Of a DNA stretch of 64,000 nucleotides, positions 10,311 through 18,518 are shown piece after piece. A program made the position numbers and the translations under genes. This DNA comes from Spirochaetaceae bacterium (GTDB lineage: Bacteria > Spirochaetota > Spirochaetia > Treponematales > Treponemataceae), in assembly GCA_017618015.1 (NCBI GenBank), contig JAFZVC010000061.1:23685-87684 (forward strand), read 5' to 3'. Every line of letters begins with the position of its first letter. The first letter of the stretch is position 1. A model generated the notes under the pieces. The model worked only from the letters and a program-made list of their open reading frames with translations, did not search any database and had not been told where the DNA came from.

Positions 10311-10526
10311 ATGAATATACCGCTTAGTGTCGGAGACATCGGGGTGCAGTACGTAATCAAAAAGATTTCTGGTAAACCGGAAGTCAGGCAGCATCTGGAG
10401 AATATGGGATTTGTCACCGGTGGAGTTGTCCGCATCGTTTCGGAGAATAATGGCAATCTCATCATCGCGGTTAAAGAATCGCGCGTTGCGGTGAGCAAGG
10501 AAATGGCAACAAGGATTTACGTATAG
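10311..10526 (+). CDS. feoA: FeoA-family iron transport accessory protein (first copy)
   Basis: The 71-residue SH3-like FeoA domain protein is cytosolic and supports FeoB-mediated ferrous iron uptake. Recognisable features are the PLSVGDIG start, GFVTGGVVRIVSENNGNLIIAV in the strand region, and the C-terminal RVAVSKEMATRIYV. The ATG at 10311 is preferred over an upstream one at 10269 because it follows a GAGG ribosome site and gives the standard FeoA N-terminus. It is followed 13 bases later by a second feoA. Confidence 0.88.
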   Translation: MNIPLSVGDIGVQYVIKKISGKPEVRQHLENMGFVTGGVVRIVSENNGNLIIAVKESRVAVSKEMATRIYV

Positions 10527-10539
10527 TTTAGGAGGAAAT

Positions 10540-10761
10540 ATGAAGACATTGAAAGATGTGCCGGTCGGCGGAACAGGAAGAGTGGTTCAGTTGAAAGGCG
10601 AGGGTGCTGTTAAGCGCAGAATCATGGACATGGGTATTACGAAAGGAGCGGAGATTTATGTCCGCAAAGTGGCACCGCTGGGCGATCCTGTGGAGATCAC
10701 GGTTCGCGGCTATGAGCTTAGCCTCAGAAAAGCGGACGCGGATATCATTTGGGTGGAATAG
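10540..10761 (+). CDS. feoA: FeoA-family iron transport accessory protein (second copy)
   Basis: The 73-residue FeoA domain protein diverges from the preceding copy. It shows RRIMDMGITKGAEIYVRKVAPLGDP, the classic FeoA core, and ends in RKADADIIWVE. AGGAGG lies just before the ATG. Tandem feoA genes ahead of feoB are known in several anaerobes; the two copies may form a heteromer on FeoB, which is inference. Confidence 0.9.
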   Translation: MKTLKDVPVGGTGRVVQLKGEGAVKRRIMDMGITKGAEIYVRKVAPLGDPVEITVRGYELSLRKADADIIWVE

Positions 10762-10820
10762 CGCGATTTTTTTTGAACCAAAGTTATCGTGCGCTAACTA
10801 AATTACCAGGAGGAACTAAA

Positions 10821-13181
10821 ATGGAAATAAAAATCGCGCTGGCAGGAAACCCTAACAGCGGAAAAACAACGCTTTTCAACGCGCTTACCGGCTCTAATCA
10901 GTTTGTTGGAAACTGGCCGGGAGTAACGGTAGAAAAGAAAGAAGGAACCTATAAAAAAGGCGGTATCGGAAATAAAGTTATAATAACTGACTTGCCCGGT
11001 ATTTACTCGCTTTCACCGTACACACTCGAAGAGGTTGTCGCGCGTAATTACCTTATTGACGAAAAGCCTGATGCTATCCTTAACATCGTTGACGGAACAA
11101 ACTTGGAGCGAAACCTTTACCTTACGACACAGCTTACAGAGCTTGGAATCCCGGTTGTCGTCGCCGTTAACATGATGGATGTCGTACGAAAGAAAGGCGA
11201 CAAAATCAACATAAAAGAACTTTCAAAAGCACTCAGCTGCCCTGTTGTCGAGATTTCCGCTCTTAAAGGCGAAGGTATTGATGCGGCTGTCGAGGAAACA
11301 CTTAAGGCAGTTTCAAAAGGAAGCACAGTGCCACAGCACACGTTCTCCGGTGTCGTTGAGCACGCGCTCGCCCACATTGAGGAAGCCGTCATACACAACA
11401 TGCCGGAAGTAAAGCAGCGTTTCTTCGCCATAAAGATTTTCGAAGGCGACGAGAAGATTATCCAGAAGCTCGGTATTTCTGCGGAAAAACTGGAGCATGT
11501 TAAAGGTGATATAAAAGCCGCCGAAACAGAGCTTGGTGATGATGCGGAATCAATTATCACGAATGAGCGTTATATCTATATTGGACAAGTAATAAAGACA
11601 TGCTACAAAAAAGTATCGAGCGCAACTTCAACATCAGATAAGATTGACCGCGTCGTTACGAACCGCTGGCTTGCTCTGCCGATTTTTGCGGCGATTATGT
11701 TCCTCGTATATTGGGTAGCGATGGTTGCGGTTGGAACTCCGGCTACAGACTGGGTAAACGACGGCGTGTTCGGCGACGGCTGGCACTTATTCGGCATTGG
11801 AAGCGGCGCATACGAGGAAGCTGTAGAAGAATATGGAGACACAGCCACGATTCTGGAAGCTCTTGATGCAGGCGAAACTTCTTACATAGCGATTATTGAT
11901 GAAGAAACGATGGAAGTTTCCGACCCGATTGAGATTACAGACGATATGATAGCCGAAGCCCTCGAAATGGCAGAAAAATATGGCGAAGAAGGTCCCGACC
12001 CTGCGGATTATGGTGTTTGGATACCGAGTATTCCGGTTCTTATAGAAAACGGACTTGACGCGATTGAGTGCGCAGACTGGCTTAAAGGCTTGATTCTCGA
12101 CGGTATTGTTGCCGGTGTCGGAGCCGTGCTTGGTTTTGTACCGCAGATGCTCGTCCTGTTCATCTTCCTTGCGTTCCTTGAAGCTTGCGGTTACATGGCG
12201 CGTATCGCGTTTATCCTTGACCGCGTTTTCCGCCGCTTCGGTCTTTCTGGAAAGTCGTTCATCCCGATGCTTGTCGGCACAGGCTGCGGCGTTCCTGGTA
12301 TTATGGCATGCCGCACAATTGAAAGCGAGCGTGACCGCCGCATGACAATCATGACGACAACGTTCATCCCTTGTGGAGCGAAACTTCCGTTCATCGGACT
12401 TGTAGCCGGCGCAATCTTCGGTGGCTCTGCTTGGCTTGCAACATCCGCCTACTTCATCGGCATCGCGGCGATTATTTTCTCTGGTATCATTCTCAAAAAG
12501 ACAAAGCCTTTCATGGGCGAAGTCGCGCCGTTCGTAATGGAGCTTCCTGCGTACCACTGGCCTACGGTCGGAAACGTTCTCCGCTCAATGTGGGAGCGCG
12601 GTTGGTCGTTCATCAAGAAAGCCGGTACAGTTATCTTGCTTTCGACGATCGTAATCTGGTTTCTGTCGGGCTTCGGCTGGACGGAAGAAGGTTTCGGCAT
12701 GCTTGAAGAAGACCAGATGGACGCAAGCATCCTTGCGAAAGTCGGCAGCGTAATCGCGTGGCTTTTCTCACCTCTGGGCTGGGGCAACTGGCAGGCGGCT
12801 GTCGCTTCAATTACAGGCCTTGTCGCAAAAGAGAACATCGTCGGTACAATGGGTATCCTTTACGGCGGCGAAGATACTTGGGCAAACCTTGCCGAAGCCT
12901 TCACACATGCATCAGGTCTTTCTTTCCTTATCTTCAACCTGCTGTGTGCGCCTTGTTTCGCCGCAATCGGTGCAATAAAGCGCGAGATGAACAGCGCAAA
13001 GTGGACTTGGGCAGCAATCGGCTGGGAGTGCGGATTCGCTTACGTTGTAGCTTTCATTGTGTTCCAGTTCGGAAGCATGTTCGGCGGATACGGAAGCGTA
13101 GCTGGCTTTGTCATCGCGATAGCGGTTCTTGCCGTGTTCTTCTGGGCTTTGTTCAGAAAACCGCGCATGGCTGCAAAATAA
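10821..13181 (+). CDS. feoB: Ferrous iron transporter FeoB
   Basis: This large inner-membrane Fe(II) transporter is 786 residues long. The N-terminal GTPase shows G1 GNPNSGKTT near residue 8, G3 DLPGIYSLSPYT and G4 NMMD, then a helical spacer domain. Two gate motifs follow in the membrane region (VGTGCGVPGIMACRTI and TTFIPCGAKLPF). The start at 10821 follows CCAGGAGGA and begins directly at the G domain; an upstream in-frame start would add a non-homologous tail. An acidic stretch of roughly 80 residues sits between the first and second membrane segments. No feoC follows. Confidence 0.95.
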   Translation: MEIKIALAGNPNSGKTTLFNALTGSNQFVGNWPGVTVEKKEGTYKKGGIGNKVIITDLPGIYSLSPYTLEEVVARNYLIDEKPDAILNIVDGTNLERNLYLTTQLTELGIPVVVAVNMMDVVRKKGDKINIKELSKALSCPVVEISALKGEGIDAAVEETLKAVSKGSTVPQHTFSGVVEHALAHIEEAVIHNMPEVKQRFFAIKIFEGDEKIIQKLGISAEKLEHVKGDIKAAETELGDDAESIITNERYIYIGQVIKTCYKKVSSATSTSDKIDRVVTNRWLALPIFAAIMFLVYWVAMVAVGTPATDWVNDGVFGDGWHLFGIGSGAYEEAVEEYGDTATILEALDAGETSYIAIIDEETMEVSDPIEITDDMIAEALEMAEKYGEEGPDPADYGVWIPSIPVLIENGLDAIECADWLKGLILDGIVAGVGAVLGFVPQMLVLFIFLAFLEACGYMARIAFILDRVFRRFGLSGKSFIPMLVGTGCGVPGIMACRTIESERDRRMTIMTTTFIPCGAKLPFIGLVAGAIFGGSAWLATSAYFIGIAAIIFSGIILKKTKPFMGEVAPFVMELPAYHWPTVGNVLRSMWERGWSFIKKAGTVILLSTIVIWFLSGFGWTEEGFGMLEEDQMDASILAKVGSVIAWLFSPLGWGNWQAAVASITGLVAKENIVGTMGILYGGEDTWANLAEAFTHASGLSFLIFNLLCAPCFAAIGAIKREMNSAKWTWAAIGWECGFAYVVAFIVFQFGSMFGGYGSVAGFVIAIAVLAVFFWALFRKPRMAAK

Positions 13182-13189
13182 ATCGTGTC

Positions 13190-13212
13190 ATTCCCCGGCA
13201 AGTCCGGGGAAT
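13190..13212 (+). terminator. Hairpin after feoB
   Basis: ATTCCCCGG and CCGGGGAAT form a perfect 9-bp stem with a 5-base loop, 8 bases after the feoB stop. Only a weak T-rich stretch follows, so termination may be partial. Confidence 0.6.
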
Positions 13213-13236
13213 ATTTATGTAAAGTGACTTTATAGG

Positions 13237-13722
13237 ATGTTTGGTGTAGTTGAGTTTCATGAGATGATTGAGTGTATCGCGGCAGCTCTTGAAGAACGCG
13301 ATCACTACACAGAAGGTCATTCGCTCCGGGTAAGCGATATGGTGCGTGCGATTGCCAGCAAAATGGGGTTTTCGGAAGACGAGACGCGTATTTTCCATTT
13401 TTCGGCACATCTGCATGACATCGGTAAAATCGGAATCCCAGATTCTGTTTTACGCAAACCCGGCAGGCTTTCTGACGAAGAATTCGAAATAATCAAACAG
13501 CACCCGGCAATCGGAGCAAGAATACTAAGAAAAGCGTCTGCCTTTGAGGATCTGGCAGAAATCGTCCTTCATCATCACGAAAGGTTCGACGGGCTAGGGT
13601 ACCCCGACGGAATATCGGGTTATTCAATCCCCATCGGCTCAAGAATAATCGCGGTCTGCGACTCAATTGACGCGATGATGACGACAAGAAGCTGTCAGCT
13701 GGAAACTGTAACTTCGCGGTAG
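13237..13722 (+). CDS. C-terminally truncated HD-GYP phosphodiesterase
   Basis: The 161-residue protein starts directly in an HD-GYP domain: HSLRVSDMV, HLHDIGKIGIPD (HD pair), HPAIGARIL and HHERFDGLGYPDG (HHE and GYP) are all present, so c-di-GMP-type metal ligands are retained. Homology stops after CDSIDAMMTTRS, where the domain should continue for about 40 more residues; the actual tail is an unrelated CQLETVTSR and a stop. No alternative frame restores the missing part. The stop lies 7 bases before an array of palindromes, suggesting the 3' end was lost by rearrangement there. It could be a decayed gene or a short single-domain protein with reduced activity. Confidence 0.75.
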   Translation: MFGVVEFHEMIECIAAALEERDHYTEGHSLRVSDMVRAIASKMGFSEDETRIFHFSAHLHDIGKIGIPDSVLRKPGRLSDEEFEIIKQHPAIGARILRKASAFEDLAEIVLHHHERFDGLGYPDGISGYSIPIGSRIIAVCDSIDAMMTTRSCQLETVTSR

Positions 13723-13728
13723 GCAGTA

Positions 13729-13809
13729 TGACAGTGCGCGTCCATGCGCACTGTCAACCCAAGTTTGCATCTGCAAACTTGCGGCTTTTTACGGGCATCC
13801 ATGCCCGTA
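13729..13809. repeat. Array of three consecutive palindromes
   Basis: Three strong hairpins follow in series: GACAGTGCGC/GCGCACTGTC (13730-13755, loop GTCCAT), CAAGTTTGCA/TGCAAACTTG (13760-13781) and TACGGGCAT/ATGCCCGTA (13790-13809). They differ in stem sequence but share architecture and spacing, and T-runs are poor, so they are not ordinary terminators. A similar array occurs at 63670-63797. Confidence 0.75.
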
Positions 13810-13859
13810 GCTCCACGATAACACCCGACCATAAAAAAAAATCCCCAAAAATGCAATTT

Positions 13860-13929
13860 GTACTGATTCTGTACTGTTTTTTCTTGATTTTGTACTGATT
13901 CGTTACTGTTTTTTGTACTGATTCAGTAC
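13860..13929. promoter_or_regulatory. Three copies of a 15-bp palindromic site
   Basis: GTACTGATTCTGTAC (13860-13874), GTACTGATTCGTTAC (13892-13906) and the perfect palindrome GTACTGATTCAGTAC (13915-13929) lie upstream of the lipoprotein gene, spaced 32 and 23 bases start to start. A possible -10 (TAGAAT, 13941-13946) follows the last copy. The layout fits a multi-site operator, probably of an activator. The binding protein is unknown. Confidence 0.5.
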
Positions 13930-14007
13930 TATCTGGTCGCTAGAATTGACTCATAAAACGAATCAACTTACCGTAAACGGAAGGTGATACGACATTGAGG
14001 AGTTATC

Positions 14008-14859
14008 ATGAAGATGAACAAAATTGCATTCGCCGTTATCGCGGCGTTGTGCGCATTCACATTTTTTTCTTGCGACCTGCTGATGAACCCGATTCTGCCT
14101 GCGTCTATCCTTAGATATGCCCCGGATCCGGGCGAACTTGATGATGTTTCTACGGAAGACCTTGCAAATGCAGCAAGTGATATAAGTGTTGTGGCTGATC
14201 CGGATGCGGCTAAGGCTATTATAGAAGCTCTTGGACAAAAGCCGGCAGAAGAAATTGCGGCTTTGAGCGACGAGCAGAAAACGGCAATCCTTGCGCTTAC
14301 GACATCAGCTGTACTTCCTGTAAACACGCTTTTGGGAACTGTATATGACCTGATAAGCGGTGAAGTGAGCCGTATCACGCTTGATGTTCCGGTCAACAGA
14401 TCAGAGAACGGAGCAGGGGAGGAAGAGGCCCAGATTCTTCAGGTGATGAAAAATGTAGTGAACAAAATCACTTTTATTGATACGACGGCTGCCGAGAACA
14501 TCCTTCTTGCAATTGTAGAAGCAGACGATGAGCCGGATAATAAAGATGTGCCGAACATCCTTTTCGCGACGCTTTCTGTGGCGCTTTCCGCTTGTAAATC
14601 TAATCTGATTGATTTTGAAGATGGTGTTCCTGATTCTGTTGGAGAAGCACTTGAAAATCTTGCAGGATTCTTTGAGGGAGAAAGCTCGCAATCAGCTGGT
14701 ACGATAGCGCAGTCTGTTCTTTCCGCAATATCTATCGACGGTGAAGTAGTTGAGCGCGCCTTGGACGCACTTACAAATGCACTTGATGTCATAAGCTGGT
14801 TAGGTGAACACGACATCACTTTGGAAAACATTACGAGCTATATTGGATTTGGTGAATAG
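14008..14859 (+). CDS. Hypothetical lipoprotein
   Basis: The 283-residue protein has a signal peptide with a lipobox-like FFSCD, putting the acylated Cys near residue 22. The mature part is strongly acidic, Ala/Asp/Glu-rich and predicted helical, without recognised catalytic motifs. Nine bases separate it from the downstream predicted outer-membrane protein, so the pair is probably co-transcribed and may act together in the envelope. A GAGGAG ribosome site precedes the ATG. No known family was recognised. Confidence 0.75.
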   Translation: MKMNKIAFAVIAALCAFTFFSCDLLMNPILPASILRYAPDPGELDDVSTEDLANAASDISVVADPDAAKAIIEALGQKPAEEIAALSDEQKTAILALTTSAVLPVNTLLGTVYDLISGEVSRITLDVPVNRSENGAGEEEAQILQVMKNVVNKITFIDTTAAENILLAIVEADDEPDNKDVPNILFATLSVALSACKSNLIDFEDGVPDSVGEALENLAGFFEGESSQSAGTIAQSVLSAISIDGEVVERALDALTNALDVISWLGEHDITLENITSYIGFGE

Positions 14860-14868
14860 GAGAGAAAA

Positions 14869-16059
14869 ATGAAAATCAGAAAATTTATTCTTGTAGCTAT
14901 ATTAATTGCATCAGTTTCGATTGCTTTTGCGGATACAACAGTTGCTGTTGATGAACCTGGAATGATTGATGTCCGTTCACTCGGCATGGGTGGAACGCAC
15001 ATCGTAGACACGAATGATTTTTACACGCTGCTCAAGAATCCGGCAGGTCTTGCGCTTACAGGAAAGAAAAGCATGATTTCCGTGCTCACGGTGAATGTCG
15101 GTGGTCCATTGGACAAGGTGCCGGGCATCATCGATGACCTGAACATGGGAAAACCTATCGAAGAGATTATTCCATCGATTGTTGCGGACGGTATGAACGT
15201 AAACCTTAATTTAGGACTTGATGGTCCTATCTGCTTTGGAAAGATTTCAGAATCTGGTCTTGGCTGGGGATTCTTCGAGACAGTCAACGTTGACGCGAAC
15301 ATTCCGTCAATCACGCTCGCTAAGCTTACAGCCAAAGTTGAGATGGGCTTTGTACTTGGTTTTGGATTTAAGTTTGAGCTTGCTCCCGGAACTTCAATTG
15401 CTATAGGAGCTTCTGGTGAGGCTTTCGCACAGGTTCCTCGCATCGCGATGCAGGACAGCCTTACGAACATTCTTTCGAGCGTTCAGGACGGTACGGAATC
15501 ACTTCCTCTTACGTCGGCTGTTGGTTTGAGCTGTGACGTAGGTGCTCATATCCGTCTTTTCAACTTCATCGATGCTGCTATTGTCTGTGAGGATCTTTTC
15601 TCACCGTATTTGACGAAAAACGCGACACTTGGACAGGTCGAAGCAGATCCTTCTGTCATGTTCTCTGACTTTGGTAACCCAACGTTCCAGGCAATGAACT
15701 TCAGAGTTGGCGCCGGCGTTGACGTGCTTCCAGAAGGTGCGCTCGGTGGTCTTATCTCCTCACTTAAAGTGCAGCTTGATATTAAGGACTTCGGTCTTTT
15801 CTTCAGACACTTCATCGACAAAAAACTCAGCGCGCTCGAAAGAAGCCCGTGGCTTAACTTCAACGCCGGTGTTGAGGCTGGGCTTATGAGTTTCATCTAT
15901 GCCCGCATAGGTTACAGTGATGGCTTCCTGTCACTCGGAGCAAGCGTAAAACTTGGCGCGCTCAACCTTGATGCAGCTCTTTACACGAAGGAGCTTGGTA
16001 GAACACCTGGCGCAAACAATCAGCTTAACGTAGCCGTTTCTGTAGGCTTGTTCTACTAA
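14869..16059 (+). CDS. Predicted beta-barrel outer-membrane protein
   Basis: The 396-residue protein has a cleavable signal peptide ending SIAFA and an N-terminus resembling FadL/UPF0164/PorV-like proteins (RSLGMGGTHIVDTNDFYTLLKNPAGLAL). It continues as alternating amphipathic Gly-rich strands to a C-terminal aromatic residue (VSVGLFY), a typical barrel ending. It follows the hypothetical lipoprotein in a two-gene unit and precedes a terminator. A role as a porin or in uptake of hydrophobic compounds is inferred from resemblance only. Confidence 0.7.
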   Translation: MKIRKFILVAILIASVSIAFADTTVAVDEPGMIDVRSLGMGGTHIVDTNDFYTLLKNPAGLALTGKKSMISVLTVNVGGPLDKVPGIIDDLNMGKPIEEIIPSIVADGMNVNLNLGLDGPICFGKISESGLGWGFFETVNVDANIPSITLAKLTAKVEMGFVLGFGFKFELAPGTSIAIGASGEAFAQVPRIAMQDSLTNILSSVQDGTESLPLTSAVGLSCDVGAHIRLFNFIDAAIVCEDLFSPYLTKNATLGQVEADPSVMFSDFGNPTFQAMNFRVGAGVDVLPEGALGGLISSLKVQLDIKDFGLFFRHFIDKKLSALERSPWLNFNAGVEAGLMSFIYARIGYSDGFLSLGASVKLGALNLDAALYTKELGRTPGANNQLNVAVSVGLFY

Positions 16060-16092
16060 CAGTCGTATAATCTGGCTGAAACCGCTGTTTCA

Positions 16093-16130
16093 AAAAGCTG
16101 TCCTGGGAAAACCTGGGGCAGCTTTTTTTT
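16093..16130 (+). terminator. Terminator after outer-membrane protein gene
   Basis: AAGCTGTCCTGGG pairs with CCTGGGGCAGCTT (one G-U), followed by eight Ts. Confidence 0.85.
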
Positions 16131-16174
16131 GTTGTTGTGTGCTAAATATATTGTGAGGCAAAGACGAAACAATC

Positions 16175-16213
16175 TTGACAAAATATATTTGATACAATAT
16201 AGTTTTATCAAAT
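16175..16213 (+). promoter_or_regulatory. Promoter and inverted repeat upstream of glutathione peroxidase
   Basis: TTGACA (16175-16180) and TATAGT (16198-16203) are 17 bases apart. ATTTGATA (16188-16195) and TATCAAAT (16206-16213) form an inverted repeat bracketing the -10 box, a position suited to repression by the OhrR-like protein encoded two genes in. Confidence 0.55.
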
Positions 16214-16245
16214 GGTAGTTATAAGCAATTACCAAGGAGGTTCTT

Positions 16246-16794
16246 ATGGGATTTTATGATTACAGAGTAATGACACCGGCTGGCGAAGAAGTGAAGATGG
16301 AGACTTTCAAAGGAAAGGTCGTTCTTGTTGTGAATACAGCTACCGGATGCGGATTTACGCCTCATTACAAGCCGATTGAAGCGATGTACGAAAAATACAA
16401 TGACAAGGGTTTTGAAGTAATCGATGTTCCGTGCAATCAGTTTGCGGGGCAGACACCCGGAACGGACGAAGAAATCCACGAATTCTGTACACTTCGTTAT
16501 AACACGAAGTTCCCGCAGATGAAAAAGTCTGACGTGAACGGTGAGAACCAGCTTCCGTTGTTCAAATTCCTGAAAGAGCAGAAAGGCTTCGAAGGCTTTG
16601 GAAAAGGGGCAAAAGCCGTAGCTATGAATCTGCTGCTTACAAAGATTGATAAAAACTATAAGAAAAATCCCGATATAAAGTGGAATTTCACCAAATTTGT
16701 AATCGACAGAGAAGGCAATGTCGTTGCAAGGTTTGAACCCACTGCGAAAATGGAAGATGTCGAAGCTTGCGTTGCGAAACTGATTGAAGCGTAA
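16246..16794 (+). CDS. Glutathione peroxidase-family thiol peroxidase
   Basis: The 182-residue cytosolic protein reduces peroxides. The catalytic Cys35 sits in NTATGCGFTP, the glutamine in VPCNQFAGQ and the Trp/Asn in IKWNFTKFVID, completing the family's active-site set. A Cys replaces selenocysteine. In bacteria such proteins usually use thioredoxin rather than glutathione. The start follows a strong AAGGAGG. It sits 23 bases before an OhrR-like regulator, which points to peroxide-responsive control. Confidence 0.92.
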   Translation: MGFYDYRVMTPAGEEVKMETFKGKVVLVVNTATGCGFTPHYKPIEAMYEKYNDKGFEVIDVPCNQFAGQTPGTDEEIHEFCTLRYNTKFPQMKKSDVNGENQLPLFKFLKEQKGFEGFGKGAKAVAMNLLLTKIDKNYKKNPDIKWNFTKFVIDREGNVVARFEPTAKMEDVEACVAKLIEA

Positions 16795-16817
16795 TAAGAA
16801 TAAGGACGGCTTGGAAA

Positions 16818-17243
16818 ATGTCACAGGAATACGAACAGCTTAAACTGCAGAATCAACTTTGCTTTCCTTTGTATGCTTGCGCGCGGAAAATAACAAGCAG
16901 CTATACGCCGTTCCTGAAGCCGCTCGGCCTAACGTACACACAGTACATAGTCTTTATGGTTCTGTGGGAAAAAGAAAGTGTTACGGTCGGGCAGCTTGGG
17001 AATATCCTTCATCTTGATAACGGTACTCTTACGCCGCTTTTGAAGAATCTGGAAAAAGAAGGATATATCAAAAGAAAGCGGTCAAAAGAGGATGAACGTG
17101 TTATGACGATAAGCATAACCGAAAAAGGAAATGCGCTTAAGGAAAAATGCAAGGATATTCCGTTCGAGTGCGCTTCTCATAACGCATCCCTTACAGAAGA
17201 GGAATCAAAAGAATTATACAGGCTTTTGTATAAGCTCCTGTAA
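16818..17243 (+). CDS. MarR-family regulator, OhrR-like
   Basis: The 141-residue winged-helix regulator has the OhrR-type N-terminus LCFPLYACARKITSSYTPFLKPLGLTYTQY with a Cys at residue 15, the same number as the peroxide-sensing Cys of Bacillus OhrR. A recognition helix (NGTLTPLLKNLEKEGYI) and a wing with RSKEDER follow. Its position behind a peroxidase gene and the inverted repeat at that promoter suggest it senses organic peroxide and represses the pair. The sensing role is inference from family and context. Confidence 0.85.
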   Translation: MSQEYEQLKLQNQLCFPLYACARKITSSYTPFLKPLGLTYTQYIVFMVLWEKESVTVGQLGNILHLDNGTLTPLLKNLEKEGYIKRKRSKEDERVMTISITEKGNALKEKCKDIPFECASHNASLTEEESKELYRLLYKLL

Positions 17244-17284
17244 GGATTTGTTGTCTTTTGTTTTGCGTTAGCCGGGGCTAATAC

Positions 17285-17313
17285 TTGCGCCGGCTAAAAT
17301 CGTTTACTATAAT
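17285..17313 (+). promoter_or_regulatory. Promoter giving a leaderless ZIP mRNA
   Basis: TTGCGC (weak, 17285-17290) and a perfect TATAAT (17308-17313) are 17 bases apart. Only 6 bases separate the -10 from the ATG at 17320, so transcription would start at or very near the initiation codon. No ribosome site is present. Confidence 0.5.
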
Positions 17314-17319
17314 CAGACT

Positions 17320-18099
17320 ATGAACTTTATTATTGCGAAAGGACTTTTGATTCCGTTTTTAGGAACTGCTCTTGGATCGGCTCTTGTTTTCTTTATGAAA
17401 AAGGAGCTTGATGGCCGCATCCAGAAGATGCTTTCGGGCTTTGCGGCGGGCGTTATGGTCGCGGCTTCTGTGTGGAGCCTTTTGATTCCTTCGATGGAAA
17501 TGTCAGCTGATAAAGGCAAACTTGCGTTTGTTCCGGCTGCGGTCGGATTTTGCCTTGGTATGCTTTTCCTGCTGCTGCTTGATAAAACTGTTCCTCACAT
17601 GCATCTTGATGAAACGGTGGAAGGTCCGAAGAACAAGCTTCAAAAAACGACGATGATGGTTCTTGCCGTCACACTTCACAATATTCCTGAGGGAATGGCT
17701 GTCGGTATTTTGTACGCCGGGTGGGCATCTGGTTCGGCTCAGATAACTGAAGCGGGCGCGCTAAGCCTTGCGCTCGGTATAGCAATTCAGAATTTTCCTG
17801 AAGGCGCGATTATCTCTATGCCGCTTCATTCGCGAGGGCTTTCCAAGGCAAAATCCTGCTGGTATGGCGTTCTTTCTGGAATAGTGGAGCCAGTTGCCGG
17901 ACTTTTGACGATTCTTCTTGCAAGCCTTGTTATGCCTGTGCTTCCGTACTTTTTAAGTTTTGCAGCCGGCGCAATGATTTATGTCGTTATTGAAGAGCTC
18001 GTTCCTGAAATGGCGGAAGGCGAGCATTCAAACTGGGGCACAATCACATTTATGCTCGGCTTTACGCTGATGATGATTCTTGACGTGGCGTTAGGCTGA
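17320..18099 (+). CDS. ZIP-family metal transporter
   Basis: The 259-residue inner-membrane protein has about eight membrane segments. The ZIP metal-binding helices appear as LHNIPEGMAVG near residue 127 and IQNFPEGAII near residue 158, a GufA/ZupT-type pattern. It probably imports Zn(II), possibly also Fe or Mn. It is not obviously part of the peroxidase-OhrR unit, since a good -10 box lies immediately before its ATG and no Shine-Dalgarno site is visible. Confidence 0.9.
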   Translation: MNFIIAKGLLIPFLGTALGSALVFFMKKELDGRIQKMLSGFAAGVMVAASVWSLLIPSMEMSADKGKLAFVPAAVGFCLGMLFLLLLDKTVPHMHLDETVEGPKNKLQKTTMMVLAVTLHNIPEGMAVGILYAGWASGSAQITEAGALSLALGIAIQNFPEGAIISMPLHSRGLSKAKSCWYGVLSGIVEPVAGLLTILLASLVMPVLPYFLSFAAGAMIYVVIEELVPEMAEGEHSNWGTITFMLGFTLMMILDVALG

Positions 18100-18114
18100 A
18101 AAAATGCGAGAAAA

Positions 18115-18147
18115 GAACTCTGCCCATGTTTTGGGCAGTGTCCTTTT
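18115..18147. terminator. Terminator between ZIP gene and cheY
   Basis: CTGCCCA (18120-18126) pairs with TGGGCAG (18132-18138). A T-rich tract follows on plus, and A-rich sequence on the other side would give Us on minus, so it may serve both convergent genes. Confidence 0.6.
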
Positions 18148-18509
18148 TACCCAAGAATTTTCTTTACGATTGCGGAAAGCTTTTCTGACGTGAAAGGCTT
18201 TACAATCCAGCCTGTTGCGCCGGCGGCTTTTCCTTCCTGCATCTTTCCGTCCTGGCTTTCCGTTGTGAGCGCGATAATCGGCGTAAAGCGGTAAGCCGGA
18301 AGATTCCTTACGTTCTTGATGAAATCGATGCCGTTCATGTTCGGCATGTTTATATCTGTTATAATCAGCTGAAACTCGTTCGCTTCGGCTTTTTTCAAGC
18401 CGTCGATGCCGTCATCAGCCTCTATTACTTCGTATCCTTCCTGTGAAAGAACGAAAGAAACGCTCTTTCTGATGGAAACTGAATCATCCACAATCATTAT
18501 TTTTGCCAT
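18147..18509 (-). CDS. cheY: CheY-like response regulator
   Basis: The 120-residue single receiver domain has the acidic pair DD at 8-9, phospho-acceptor Asp52 (ITDINMP), the switch Thr (LTTES) and the conserved Lys in IVKPF. It would carry phosphate from the CheA of the same operon to the flagellar switch or another target. It lies 9 bases after cheB and is the last gene of the STAS-cheA-cheR-cheB-cheY unit. A second CheY at 55104 belongs to the other chemotaxis cluster. Confidence 0.9.
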   Translation of the reverse strand: MAKIMIVDDSVSIRKSVSFVLSQEGYEVIEADDGIDGLKKAEANEFQLIITDINMPNMNGIDFIKNVRNLPAYRFTPIIALTTESQDGKMQEGKAAGATGWIVKPFTSEKLSAIVKKILG

Positions 18510-18518
18510 TTTCTCCTC

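Noticed and set aside
13681..13860. Frameshift as the cause of the short HD-GYP protein
   Set aside because: Translating the other two frames beyond the break gives no HD-GYP C-terminal sequence, so truncation is more likely than a single frameshift.
13860..13929. Possible CRISPR-like array
   Set aside because: There are only three 15-bp palindromic copies with unequal short spacers, no leader and no cas genes; operator sites fit better.
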